Shown here piece by piece: positions 8,116 through 16,119 of a stretch of 64,000 bases of DNA. This DNA comes from Enterobacter sp. SA187 (lineage in GTDB: Bacteria; Pseudomonadota; Gammaproteobacteria; Enterobacterales; Enterobacteriaceae). Position 1 is the stretch's first letter; the number at the start of each line of letters is the position of its first letter. The stretch is from the NCBI RefSeq assembly GCF_001888805.2, contig NZ_CP019113.1:3100001-3164000 (forward strand). Reading direction: 5' to 3'. The position numbers and the translations under genes were made by a program. The notes below the pieces were generated by a model. The model had not been told where the DNA came from, made no database searches, and saw only the letters and a list, made by a program, of their open reading frames with translations.

Positions 8116-10185
8116 TTAATCCTCGTTAACGGCCTGTTGTGCGGCTTTCTTAGCCTGAACTCTGGCGATCGCCGCAGCGACGGCCGCTTTACGCGGATCG
8201 TCATTGGCCGCCGGAGTATCGGTGACCGGCTGCTGGGCTTTACGTGCTTTAGCGCGGGCAATAGCCGCTTCCACCGCGGCTTTGCGCGGATCGATGACCT
8301 CGTCCGGCGCGGGTGGAATTTTCGGCGGTGGCGCTTCTGCCGCCTGCTGCTGCGCTTTACGGGCTTTGGCGCGGGCAATAGCTGCTTCCACCGCCGCTTT
8401 ACGGGGATCAACATCGCCAACCGGTTCAGAGGGCGCTGCCGGCTCAGGGGCTTCAGCGCTCTGCTGCGCTTTACGGGCTTTGGCGCGGGCAATGGCCGCT
8501 TCTACCGCGGCTTTACGTGGATCGGCGTCCGGCGCGTTAACGGCCGCCGCCTGCTGTGCTTTCTCTGCCTGACGGGCGCGCGCTTCGGCTTTGCGGGCTT
8601 CGCGGGCGGCGATGACCTCGCTGTTATCCGGTACGGCGCCTGCCTGCACCACCACCGGCTGGGTGGCGTTCTGTTTTTTCTCGCGCACGCGGGCAAGCGC
8701 CGCGTCGATGGCAGCCTGATCTTTCGCCGCAGGCTGTACCGCCGCCTGTTTGTGGCGGGCGAGACGGGCTTCTTTTTCACGCTCAAGACGCGCCTGACGC
8801 GCTTCAAAGCGCATCTTCGCTTCCGCGGCGCGTTTTTCTTCCTGCGCGATGGCGTAGATTTCGGCTTTTTCCTGACGGAAATACTGCACCAGCGGAATAT
8901 TGCTCGGACACACCCAGGCACAGGCGCCGCACTCGATGCAGTCGGAAAGGTTATGCGCAGTGGCTTTGTCGTGTTGCTGGCCTTTACTGAACCAGTAGAG
9001 CTGCTGCGGCAGCAAGTCGGCAGGACAGGCGTCCGCACAGGCGCTGCAACGGATACAGCCTTTCTCTTCCTGCGGCTCGCCCATTTCAGTGGCGGACGGG
9101 GCCAGCAGGCAGTTAGTGATTTTCACCACCGGCACGTCGAGCCACGGCAGGGTAAAGCCCATCAGTGGACCGCCCATGATTACCATCTGTTCGCCACCGG
9201 GGCAAAAACCTGCGGCGTCAAGCAGATGACGGATCGGCGTGCCCAGACGCGCCCAGACGTTGCCCGGCTGTTTTACCGCTTCACCGGTCAGCGTCACCAC
9301 GCGTTCGGTCAGGGGTTCGCCATCCACCACGGCGCGTTTTACCGCATAGGCGGTGCCGACGTTCTGCATCAGCACGCCGATATCGGACGAACGCCCGCCG
9401 TGCGGCACCTGTTTGCCGGTGAGGATCTGCGTCAGCTGTTTCGCGCCGCCCGACGGGTATTTGGTCGGGATGACGCGCAGCGTAATGTCGTGCGATCCTG
9501 CCAGCACCGCCCGCAGCATGGAGATCGCCTGGGGTTTGTTATCTTCAATGCCAATCAGCACCTGGCGCGGCTGCAAAATATGCGCAAGGATGCGAATGCC
9601 TTCCACCACCTGTGCCGCGCAATCCTGCATCAGACGGTCATCGGCGGTGATGTACGGCTCGCACTCGGCGGCGTTAATGATCAGCGTGTCGATTTTATCG
9701 CTGCCGCCATGCAGTTTGTTACCGGTCGGGAAGCCCGCGCCGCCAAGACCAGCGACGCCCGCCTGGTGAATACGCTCAATCAGCGCCTCGCGGCTGCGGG
9801 AGCGGTAATCACTCCAGCCGTCGCGCTCGATCCATTGATCCTCGCCGTCGGCGTCAATGAGCACGCTCAGTTCCGCCAGTCCAGACGGATGCGCCGTGGA
9901 GTGGGGGGCAATGGCCACCACCACGCCGGAGGTTGGCGCATGTACCGGCAGCATACGGCCGCGCCCGCGGGTCAGCGGCTGACCGCGCAATACGCGATCG
10001 CCTGCACGCACGCACAGCTCACCCTCAGCGCCGATATGCTGCTTGAGAGGAATGACAAAACGTGAGGCCAGCGGCAGCTGACGCAGCGGCGTGCCGTTGG
10101 ACTGGGTCTTCATTTCCGGCGGATGAATACCGCCGTGGAAGTCCCACAGTTTATCTTTTCGGAAAGCCGAGAATAACTTAAGCAT
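8116..10185 (-). CDS. rsxC: RsxC, electron transport complex subunit C
   Basis: The NADH/FMN-binding subunit of the Rsx complex. The start MLKLFSAFRKDKLWDFHGGIHPP at 10185 is chosen by family alignment; a longer in-frame extension lies inside rsxB and is unsupported. That gives 689 aa against 740 in E. coli, the difference being the length of the C-terminal repeat tail. The N-terminal half carries the NADH/FMN domain (GLGGAGFPTGNKL, AECEPYITADDRLM). Two ferredoxin-type [4Fe-4S] motifs follow: CIRCSACADACP and CIECGACAWVCP. The last 240 residues are Ala/Lys/Arg-rich with four DPRKAAV repeats. It overlaps rsxB by 8 bases. Confidence 0.96.
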   Translation of the reverse strand: MLKLFSAFRKDKLWDFHGGIHPPEMKTQSNGTPLRQLPLASRFVIPLKQHIGAEGELCVRAGDRVLRGQPLTRGRGRMLPVHAPTSGVVVAIAPHSTAHPSGLAELSVLIDADGEDQWIERDGWSDYRSRSREALIERIHQAGVAGLGGAGFPTGNKLHGGSDKIDTLIINAAECEPYITADDRLMQDCAAQVVEGIRILAHILQPRQVLIGIEDNKPQAISMLRAVLAGSHDITLRVIPTKYPSGGAKQLTQILTGKQVPHGGRSSDIGVLMQNVGTAYAVKRAVVDGEPLTERVVTLTGEAVKQPGNVWARLGTPIRHLLDAAGFCPGGEQMVIMGGPLMGFTLPWLDVPVVKITNCLLAPSATEMGEPQEEKGCIRCSACADACPADLLPQQLYWFSKGQQHDKATAHNLSDCIECGACAWVCPSNIPLVQYFRQEKAEIYAIAQEEKRAAEAKMRFEARQARLEREKEARLARHKQAAVQPAAKDQAAIDAALARVREKKQNATQPVVVQAGAVPDNSEVIAAREARKAEARARQAEKAQQAAAVNAPDADPRKAAVEAAIARAKARKAQQSAEAPEPAAPSEPVGDVDPRKAAVEAAIARAKARKAQQQAAEAPPPKIPPAPDEVIDPRKAAVEAAIARAKARKAQQPVTDTPAANDDPRKAAVAAAIARVQAKKAAQQAVNED
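8120..8525 (-). repeat. Four-copy DPRKAAVEAAIARAK repeat inside rsxC
   Basis: Within the 3' end of rsxC the block DPRKAAV(E/A)AAIAR(A/V)(K/Q)A(R/K)KA recurs four times, spaced about 30-40 residues apart by Pro/Glu-rich linkers. The copies are nearly identical at DNA level, so they could expand or contract by recombination. E. coli RsxC has a longer tail of the same type. Confidence 0.9.
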
Positions 10186-10756
10186 GTTGTTCCACAGAAA
10201 TGATGCGCACCGGGATCGTCTGCAAATCCCATTTCCAGCTGTCAGGGGTAGCGGCCACCGGACGCAGCTCAATGCACTGTGTCGGGCAGGGATCGACGCA
10301 CAGATTACAACCGGTGCACAGGTCGCTCATCACCGTATGCATGGCGCGGGTCGCGCCGACGATGGCATCGACCGGGCAGGCCTGAATGCATTTGGTGCAG
10401 CCAATACAGTTAGGTTCGTCGATCACCGCCAGCATACGCACCGGCTCTGCCGCGACCTCTTCGTCGTCCACTGGTTGCGGATCCACATTTAGCAGCGTGG
10501 CGATTTTCAGCATCACGGCTTCGCCGCCAGGGGCGCAGCGGTTAATTTTTTCACCCTGCACGCCCACCGCCTCAGCATAAGGGCGGCAGCCAGGGTAGCC
10601 GCACTGACCGCACTGACTCTGCGGCAGCAGTTCGTCAATGCGTTCGACAACGGGATCGTCCTCCACCGCGAAACGGCGGGAGGCGTAACCGAGAATGACG
10701 CCAAAGATCAGCCCGAGAACGCTCAGGGCGGCAATGGCAATCCAGATCGCGCTCAT
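10178..10756 (-). CDS. rsxB: RsxB, electron transport complex subunit B
   Basis: An iron-sulfur subunit of 192 aa, identical in length to E. coli RsxB. It has one N-terminal membrane helix (about 5-25), then a 4Fe-4S domain with CGQCGYPGC, then two ferredoxin motifs CIGCTKCIQACP and CTGCNLCVDPCP. It passes electrons between the RsxC and membrane subunits (known for the family). Its start overlaps the rsxA stop by one base and its end overlaps rsxC. Confidence 0.98.
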   Translation of the reverse strand: MSAIWIAIAALSVLGLIFGVILGYASRRFAVEDDPVVERIDELLPQSQCGQCGYPGCRPYAEAVGVQGEKINRCAPGGEAVMLKIATLLNVDPQPVDDEEVAAEPVRMLAVIDEPNCIGCTKCIQACPVDAIVGATRAMHTVMSDLCTGCNLCVDPCPTQCIELRPVAATPDSWKWDLQTIPVRIISVEQHA

Positions 10757-11337
10757 TACAACTTCACCAGACCACTAAAGCCCATAAAGGCCAGAGACAT
10801 TAAACCTGCGGTGATCAGCGCAATGGCGTTACCGCGGAAGGGGGCGGGCACATCCGCCACCACCAGACGCTCACGGATCGCCGCAAACAGCACCATCACC
10901 AGTGAAAAGCCCACCGCCGCGGCAAAGCCGTACAGCGCGGACTGCATAAAATTGTGCCCAAGGTTGATATTGAGCAACGCCACGCCCAGCACCGCGCAAT
11001 TGGTAGTGATAAGCGGCAGAAAAATGCCCAGCAGGCGATAGAGCGCCGGGCTGGTTTTACGTACTACCATCTCCGTAAACTGCACCACCACGGCGATAAT
11101 CAGAATGAAGGCCAGCGTACGCAGATAGATCAGATCCAGCGGAATAAGCACCCAGGTGTCGATAATCCATGCGCACACGGAGGCCATCGTCATTACAAAG
11201 GTGGTTGCCAGTCCCATCCCCATGGCGGATTCCAGTTTTTTGGACACCCCCATAAACGGGCAGAGGCCAAGAAACTTCACCAGCACAAAGTTATTGACCA
11301 GAACGGTTCCGACAAACAGCAGTAAGTAATCAGTCAT
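10756..11337 (-). CDS. rsxA: RsxA, electron transport complex subunit A
   Basis: The first gene of the rsx operon on the minus strand. The product is 193 aa, as in E. coli, with about six membrane helices and the conserved NNFVLVKFLGLCPFMGVSKK and LITTNCAVLGVALLN blocks. The Cys residues in these blocks ligate the intramembrane iron-sulfur centre in RnfA/E structures. The operon promoter should lie in the 75 bases before ydgK's stop or further upstream; I cannot place it with confidence. Confidence 0.98.
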   Translation of the reverse strand: MTDYLLLFVGTVLVNNFVLVKFLGLCPFMGVSKKLESAMGMGLATTFVMTMASVCAWIIDTWVLIPLDLIYLRTLAFILIIAVVVQFTEMVVRKTSPALYRLLGIFLPLITTNCAVLGVALLNINLGHNFMQSALYGFAAAVGFSLVMVLFAAIRERLVVADVPAPFRGNAIALITAGLMSLAFMGFSGLVKL

Positions 11338-11412
11338 TATTCGCCCTGAAAGAATAAACCGCCCATTATCGGATAATCCGCAACGGGCGACAACAGCATA
11401 ACTGTAGGGTTA

Positions 11413-11853
11413 TTACGGGTTAACAAAGGTCTTTTTGACCCTGCCGGAGCGCTTAAAATAGGGCACCAGCAACGCCGCCGCCATCAGCGGAAACAGCAGC
11501 TGGCGCAGCGCCAGTTCATCCGATACCGGGGAAAAGGCAAAGGCTTTTACCGCCAGCAGCACCGAAATCAGCAGCCAGATAATATAGTGCTTTGGCACCA
11601 TCCGGCGGCGTTTGAAAAAGGCAATGGTCAGCCACAGGGTGTAATACCACATGCCCACAGCAAACAGCAGGGTGGCAAACCACATCACCATAGACATCAT
11701 GCCCTGGGCGTGCAGCGTGGTGAACGTCCGGGGCGACATCAGCGCCGAAGTATAGAGCAGAAGCGCCAGCGACGTGCTCAGCAGCGCCACCAGCAGCCAT
11801 GCCAGGGGGGCGAGTAACCAGCCTCCGATTCGTTCTGCGGGCGTTGCGGTCAT
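11413..11853 (-). CDS. ydgK: DUF2569 inner-membrane protein YdgK
   Basis: A 146-aa hydrophobic protein with about four transmembrane segments (roughly 12-37, 52-75, 88-105, 115-130), matching the DUF2569 family member YdgK of E. coli (136 aa). The function is unknown. It lies upstream of rsxA on the same strand, as in E. coli, and could be cotranscribed with the rsx operon. In E. coli the next genes are cnu and blr; here cnu is not found and a glycosidase gene occupies the gap. Confidence 0.88.
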   Translation of the reverse strand: MTATPAERIGGWLLAPLAWLLVALLSTSLALLLYTSALMSPRTFTTLHAQGMMSMVMWFATLLFAVGMWYYTLWLTIAFFKRRRMVPKHYIIWLLISVLLAVKAFAFSPVSDELALRQLLFPLMAAALLVPYFKRSGRVKKTFVNP

Positions 11854-12036
11854 GGATTATTCACCTTTAGTCTGTACGCGTAATTTGCCGGGCGAAGATT
11901 ATAAAGCATTGCCGGGGGAATACTACTGGCATTATTACCGGTAACACCCGGACGCAGCGGGTAATAATACGCGACCTGGCGAAACAGATTTGTCCGTCAA
12001 TGCGGTGGCGGGGGAGTTAAGGTGGTTCTTAAGGGG

Positions 12037-12064
12037 TAAAAAGCAGGCACTGGAAAGTGCCTGC
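12037..12064 (-). terminator. Terminator of the GH1 gene
   Basis: A perfect 9-bp stem GCAGGCACT / AGTGCCTGC with a GGAA loop is followed on the minus strand by TTTTT, 6 bases after the glycosidase stop codon. Confidence 0.9.
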
Positions 12065-12070
12065 GGTAAA

Positions 12071-13471
12071 TTAACGCTGCGCGCCGCGACTGGCAATTAA
12101 CTGCTGATACCAGAAGAAACTTTTTTTACGTTTACGCGCCAGATTATTGTCATGATCGACATAGACAAAACCGTACTGTTTTTTATAACCGTTAAGCCAG
12201 CTCAGCAAATCAATAAATGACCAGGGATAATAGCCGCGCACGTCCGCACCCTGCGCCATGGCGTCAGCCATCGCATCCACATGCATGCGCAGATAATCAA
12301 TGCGCGGGTCGTCAACAACTTCCCCGTCAATAATGGGATCTTTCGCGCCCAAGCCATTTTCGGTGATGTAGATGGGAATATCACCGTAACGGGCTTTGAT
12401 TTGCATAATGCCGTCGGTCAGTCCCTGCGGCCAGATTTCCCAGTCCCAGTCGGTATAAACGCCGTCCGGATTACGCACGAATTTAAACAGGCCTTTAAAG
12501 CCGAATTCATGACCGCTGTTGCTCTCGCCGGAATGATTCGCCTGGGTATGGGTTTCGTGCGGATTGGAAACTACCGTTTCACGACGATAATAATTCAGGC
12601 CGATAAAGTCGCAGCGATTCTCCCGCAGTAAGCGATCGTCGTCCGGGGCGAACCGCGGCACCCCCCAGCGCTGCTGCGCGGCAGCCAGTAATGCCGCCGG
12701 ATATTCGCCTTTCAGCACCGGATCGTAAAACCAGTGGGTATAAATGGCATCCGCCAGATCAGCCGCCGCCACGTCTTCCGGCAGGCGGGTGAGCGGGGTG
12801 TGCGGTTGCAGTACGTTCACAAAACCGATTTCACCTGCGATGCCGGACTGACGAAAGGCTTTTACCGCCAGCGCATGGGCGATAAAGACATGATGACAGG
12901 CCTGAATGGCCCGCGCCGGATCGGTAACGGAGGGCGGATGGCTGCCGGTGATATAGCCGTGACCGATGAATACGATGGTTTCGTTGAAGGTGGCCCACAG
13001 GCGGACGCGGGAGCCGAAGCGGTCGTAGCACAGGCGGGCGTACTCCTCAAAAGCGTCCGCCGTAGAGCGCGCTTCCCAGCCGCCTTCGTCCTGCAGTGCC
13101 TGCGGCAAATCCCAGTGATAAAGGGTCACCATAGGCACAATATTGTGCGCCAGCAGGGCGTCGATCAGATCGCTGTAGAACTTCACGCCCGCTTCATTCA
13201 CCTCGCCGCGGCCCTGCGGCAGCAGGCGCGGCCATGAAATCGAAAACCGGTAGCTTTGCAGCCCCATTTCCGCCATCAGCGCGACGTCTTCCTGCATGCG
13301 GTGATAATGGTCAACGGCGACATCGCCGTTCGTGTCCTGCCAGGTGGCGCCGGGAATATGCGAAAACACATCCCAGATCGACGGGCCTTTGCCATCGGCA
13401 TCATGTCCGCCTTCAACCTGATACGCCGCAGTCGCGGCACCCCATAAAAATTCTTCCGGAAACGCAGCCAT
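12071..13471 (-). CDS. GH1 6-phospho-beta-glucosidase-type glycosidase
   Basis: A full-length GH1 TIM-barrel enzyme of 466 aa, beginning FPEEFLWGAATAAYQVEGG. The catalytic acid/base is Glu164 in TFNET (most relatives have NEP or NEI) and the nucleophile is Glu371 in ITENG. Phospho-glycosidases are distinguished by a Ser, Lys, Tyr triad that binds the sugar phosphate; here S424, K431 and Y433 (DLLSWLNGYKKQYGFVYVD) have that exact spacing, and Ser replaces the Glu typical of non-phospho enzymes. The substrate is therefore probably a PTS-imported beta-glucoside-6-phosphate, but no PTS gene adjoins. RBS AAGGAG precedes the ATG. An AscG-like palindrome lies 62 bases upstream. The gene occupies the place of E. 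coli cnu. Confidence 0.85.
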   Translation of the reverse strand: MAAFPEEFLWGAATAAYQVEGGHDADGKGPSIWDVFSHIPGATWQDTNGDVAVDHYHRMQEDVALMAEMGLQSYRFSISWPRLLPQGRGEVNEAGVKFYSDLIDALLAHNIVPMVTLYHWDLPQALQDEGGWEARSTADAFEEYARLCYDRFGSRVRLWATFNETIVFIGHGYITGSHPPSVTDPARAIQACHHVFIAHALAVKAFRQSGIAGEIGFVNVLQPHTPLTRLPEDVAAADLADAIYTHWFYDPVLKGEYPAALLAAAQQRWGVPRFAPDDDRLLRENRCDFIGLNYYRRETVVSNPHETHTQANHSGESNSGHEFGFKGLFKFVRNPDGVYTDWDWEIWPQGLTDGIMQIKARYGDIPIYITENGLGAKDPIIDGEVVDDPRIDYLRMHVDAMADAMAQGADVRGYYPWSFIDLLSWLNGYKKQYGFVYVDHDNNLARKRKKSFFWYQQLIASRGAQR

Positions 13472-13532
13472 CGTGTGCTCCTTACAGTTCCATGACGTTA
13501 AGGCACGTTACACGCGATGCGTTTATCACCGC

Positions 13533-13553
13533 AACCGGTTTCAGAAACCGGTT
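13533..13553. promoter_or_regulatory. Palindromic operator, AscG/LacI-family-like
   Basis: Two arms AACCGGTTTC and GAAACCGGTT flank a single central A, a perfect 21-bp inverted repeat. Each arm also contains AACCGGTT, the CG-centred core typical of LacI-family operators; E. coli AscG (regulator of a beta-glucoside operon) is reported to bind TGAAACCGGTTTCA. Its position just upstream of a 6-phospho-beta-glucosidase gene fits that role; the cognate repressor is not in the window. Confidence 0.6.
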
Positions 13554-13597
13554 ACCGGAATGGGAGGGCAGTCACTTTTAACCCGGCGGGGAGGGCG

Positions 13598-13735
13598 TTA
13601 TTTTGCCTGTACGTGGGCGGCGGGCTCCGGTGGCTGATAATCATCAATATGGCTGGCAACGCCTAATAAAATGGCGCTGACGCCCAGCACGATCCAACCG
13701 GCAAGTTCAATAATGCGGGTCACTACTCCGTTCAT
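13598..13735 (-). CDS. blr: Small divisome-associated membrane protein Blr
   Basis: A 45-aa ORF with one membrane helix, encoded on the minus strand and short enough to be missed. It reads MNGVVTRIIELAGWIVLGV...LGVASHIDDYQPPEP, aligning over almost its whole length with E. coli Blr (41 aa, IELTGWIVLVVSVILLGVASHIDNYQPPE). In E. coli, Blr associates with division proteins and its loss raises beta-lactam sensitivity. The ATG at 13735 has AGGAG about 12 bases upstream; it gives a slightly longer N terminus than E. coli, and a GTG five codons in is an alternative. Its position next to ydgJ is conserved. Confidence 0.88.
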   Translation of the reverse strand: MNGVVTRIIELAGWIVLGVSAILLGVASHIDDYQPPEPAAHVQAK

Positions 13736-13940
13736 AATGCAGACTTCTCCTGTTTACCTGAGGGCGAATAGTAGCGGGGCGTGATTATTCGGGCAAGTCT
13801 CCGTCGGTATTCAGGGTATTTTCAGGATTTTCTGAAATCAGCGCCCCCGATGACGCTCTGTTTGAGGAAGACAGGGTGACCATCGCCACGTATGATTAAT
13901 AAAGCGAAAACACATTCCTCCACTGACGAGAGGCAGCTTT

Positions 13941-14984
13941 ATGAGTGACAAGATCCGTGTCGGATTAATTGGCTATGGCTATGCCAGCAAAACCTTCCAT
14001 GCGCCGCTAATCGACGGCACACCTGGCATGGAGCTGGCGGCGATCTCCAGCAGTGATGAAAACAAAGTCCATGCCGACTGGCCGAACGTGCCGGTGGTGT
14101 CGGAGCCAAAGCATTTATTTAATGATCCTTCGCTGGATTTGATTGTCATCCCCACGCCTAACGATACCCATTTCCCGCTGGCGAAAGCGGCGCTGGAAGC
14201 CGGTAAACATGTGGTGGTGGATAAGCCGTTTACCGTGACACTGTCACAGGCACGCGAGCTGGATGCGCTGGCCAAAACCCTTGGCCGCGTGCTGTCGGTA
14301 TTCCACAACCGCCGCTGGGACAGCGATTTCCTGACGCTGAAAGCGCTGGTGGCGGAAGGCGCGCTGGGGGAAGTGACCTATTTTGAATCGCACTTCGACC
14401 GTTACCGGCCGGAAGTGCGTAACCGCTGGCGAGAAATGGCCGGGCCGGGCAGCGGCATCTGGTACGATTTAGGGCCACATCTGCTCGATCAGGCGGTCAA
14501 CCTGTTTGGCCTGCCGGTGGGGATGAACGTCGATCTGGCGCAATTACGTCCCGGCGCGCAGGCTACCGACTATTTCCATGCGGTGCTCACCTATCCGCAG
14601 CGGCGCGTGGTGCTGCACGGCACGCTGCTGGCGGCGGCAGAATCGGCGCGCTATATCGTGCACGGCACCCGGGGCAGCTATGTGAAGTTTGGCCTCGATC
14701 CGCAGGAAGAACGGCTGAAAAACGGCGAACGTCTGCCGCAGGAAGACTGGGGTTATGACATGCGCGACGGCGTGCTGACCCGTGCCGAAGGCGACGAGCG
14801 GGTAGAGGAAAGCTGGCTGACCATTCCGGGCAACTATCCGGCCTATTATGCCGGGATCCGCGATGCGCTGAACGGTGACGGGGAAAACCCGGTGCCCGCC
14901 AGCCAGGCGATCCAGATCATGGAGCTGATCGAGCTGGGCATGGAATCGGCAAAACATCGATCGACGCTTTGCCTGTCGTCATGA
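13941..14984 (+). CDS. ydgJ: Gfo/Idh/MocA-family oxidoreductase YdgJ
   Basis: A putative NAD(P)-dependent sugar or polyol dehydrogenase of 347 aa (E. coli YdgJ 346). The N-terminal Rossmann fold has VGLIGYGYASKTFHAPLI (GxGxxxx) and the family's catalytic EKP-type motif appears as VDKPFTVTL. A C-terminal alpha/beta substrate domain follows (residues about 125-347). The substrate is unknown. An SD-like GAGAGGCAG precedes the ATG. It ends at a strong hairpin shared with add. Confidence 0.95.
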   Translation: MSDKIRVGLIGYGYASKTFHAPLIDGTPGMELAAISSSDENKVHADWPNVPVVSEPKHLFNDPSLDLIVIPTPNDTHFPLAKAALEAGKHVVVDKPFTVTLSQARELDALAKTLGRVLSVFHNRRWDSDFLTLKALVAEGALGEVTYFESHFDRYRPEVRNRWREMAGPGSGIWYDLGPHLLDQAVNLFGLPVGMNVDLAQLRPGAQATDYFHAVLTYPQRRVVLHGTLLAAAESARYIVHGTRGSYVKFGLDPQEERLKNGERLPQEDWGYDMRDGVLTRAEGDERVEESWLTIPGNYPAYYAGIRDALNGDGENPVPASQAIQIMELIELGMESAKHRSTLCLSS

Positions 14985-14986
14985 AG

Positions 14987-15013
14987 AAGCCCGGCATTTG
15001 CCGGGCTTTTTTT
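14987..15013. terminator. Terminator between ydgJ and add
   Basis: AAGCCCGGCA and TGCCGGGCTT form a 10-bp stem with a 2-base spacer, followed by a T-run on the plus strand; the hairpin starts 2 bases after the ydgJ stop. It could also serve add, whose stop adjoins it. Confidence 0.92.
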
Positions 15014-16013
15014 ATGCGCGGATGAGGCTGTCGCGCAGCGCCTGTTTTTCAGCGGCGCTCAGGAAGGCGATCTCCAGACCGTTGATCTGCGCCTGGCGGA
15101 TCTGCTCGCGGCTTAAACCGGCCTGCGGCGCCGCGACCTGATACTCATGAATAATATCCACGCCCTGTACCGCCGGATCGTCGGTATTCAGCGTGGCCAG
15201 CACGCCGTGCTCAAGGAAGGTTTTCAGCGGGTGCGCGGAAAGGGACGCCACCGTGCTGGTCTGAATATTAGAGGTCAGGCAGGATTCAATGCCGATGCGC
15301 TGCTCCGCGAGGAAATCCATCAGCGCAGGATCTTCAATAGCCTTCACGCCGTGGCCGATACGCTCGGCGCCCAGCTCACGGATCGCCTGCCAGATGCTCT
15401 CCGGGCCCGCCGCTTCACCGGCGTGAACGGTAATACGCCAGCCCGCGTCACGCGCGCGGTTGAAGTGGGAGAGGAACAGGCTGCCGGGGAAGCCCAGCTC
15501 GTCGCCCGCCAGATCCAGCGCGGTAATGCTGTCGCGGTGCGCCAGCAATGCCTCCAGCTCTTCAAGGCAGGCCGCTTCGCCGAAGGTGCGGCTCATAATG
15601 CCGATCAGACGCGCCTGCACGTTGAACGCGCTGCTCCCCTGGCGCACCCCTTCGATTACCGCTTCCACCACGCCCGCCACCGGCAGGTTATGGGTCATCG
15701 CCATATAGCCCGGTGAAAAACGCAGTTCAACATAGTGCAGGCCATTACGCGCCGCATCTTCCATATTCTCAAACGCCACACGACGGCAGGCGTCCAGCGA
15801 GGCCAGCACTTTCACGCCCCAGTCGAGTTTAGACAGGAAGCTGACCAGATCCGGTTCGTTGGAGGTCACCTGCACGTGCGGACGCAGGGTATCAAGGGTA
15901 TCAGCGGGCAGAGAGAGATTAAACTGGCGGCCAAGATCGAGGATGGTCTGGGCGCGAATATTGCCATCAAGGTGGCGGTGAATGTCGGTCAATGGAATAG
16001 TGGAATCAATCAT
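15012..16013 (-). CDS. add: Adenosine deaminase
   Basis: This zinc enzyme converts adenosine or deoxyadenosine to inosine in purine salvage. It has 333 aa, as in E. coli. The metal-binding HRHLDG motif is near the N terminus, with VHAGEAAGP (catalytic Glu), IGHGV and the LNTDDPAV metal Asp block further on. The gene stands alone between ydgJ and malY. Its upstream region carries a pair of TTGCGCAA palindromes (16084-16113), described separately. Confidence 0.98.
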   Translation of the reverse strand: MIDSTIPLTDIHRHLDGNIRAQTILDLGRQFNLSLPADTLDTLRPHVQVTSNEPDLVSFLSKLDWGVKVLASLDACRRVAFENMEDAARNGLHYVELRFSPGYMAMTHNLPVAGVVEAVIEGVRQGSSAFNVQARLIGIMSRTFGEAACLEELEALLAHRDSITALDLAGDELGFPGSLFLSHFNRARDAGWRITVHAGEAAGPESIWQAIRELGAERIGHGVKAIEDPALMDFLAEQRIGIESCLTSNIQTSTVASLSAHPLKTFLEHGVLATLNTDDPAVQGVDIIHEYQVAAPQAGLSREQIRQAQINGLEIAFLSAAEKQALRDSLIRA

Positions 16014-16083
16014 GCTGCACTCTTTTTAGATGTTTTAGGTAAAGTGCAGAGCATTATAAAAATAAATCGGGGTAAAAAGCTAT

Positions 16084-16113
16084 GTTGCGCAAGCAATAAG
16101 TTGGTTGCGCAAC
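16084..16113. promoter_or_regulatory. Tandem TTGCGCAA palindromes upstream of add
   Basis: GTTGCGCAA at 16084 and the 10-bp palindrome GTTGCGCAAC at 16104 are repeated with a 20-bp period (two helical turns), between the malY stop and the add start. The spacing suggests a dimer-pair binding site, perhaps controlling add. I do not recognise the cognate regulator. Confidence 0.4.
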
Positions 16114-16119
16114 ACAAAA

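Noticed and set aside
7978..10065. 695-codon plus-strand ORF antisense to rsxC and rsxD
   Set aside because: Spans two real genes on the other strand, has no ribosome-binding site, and its sequence is low-complexity Arg/Phe/Gly.
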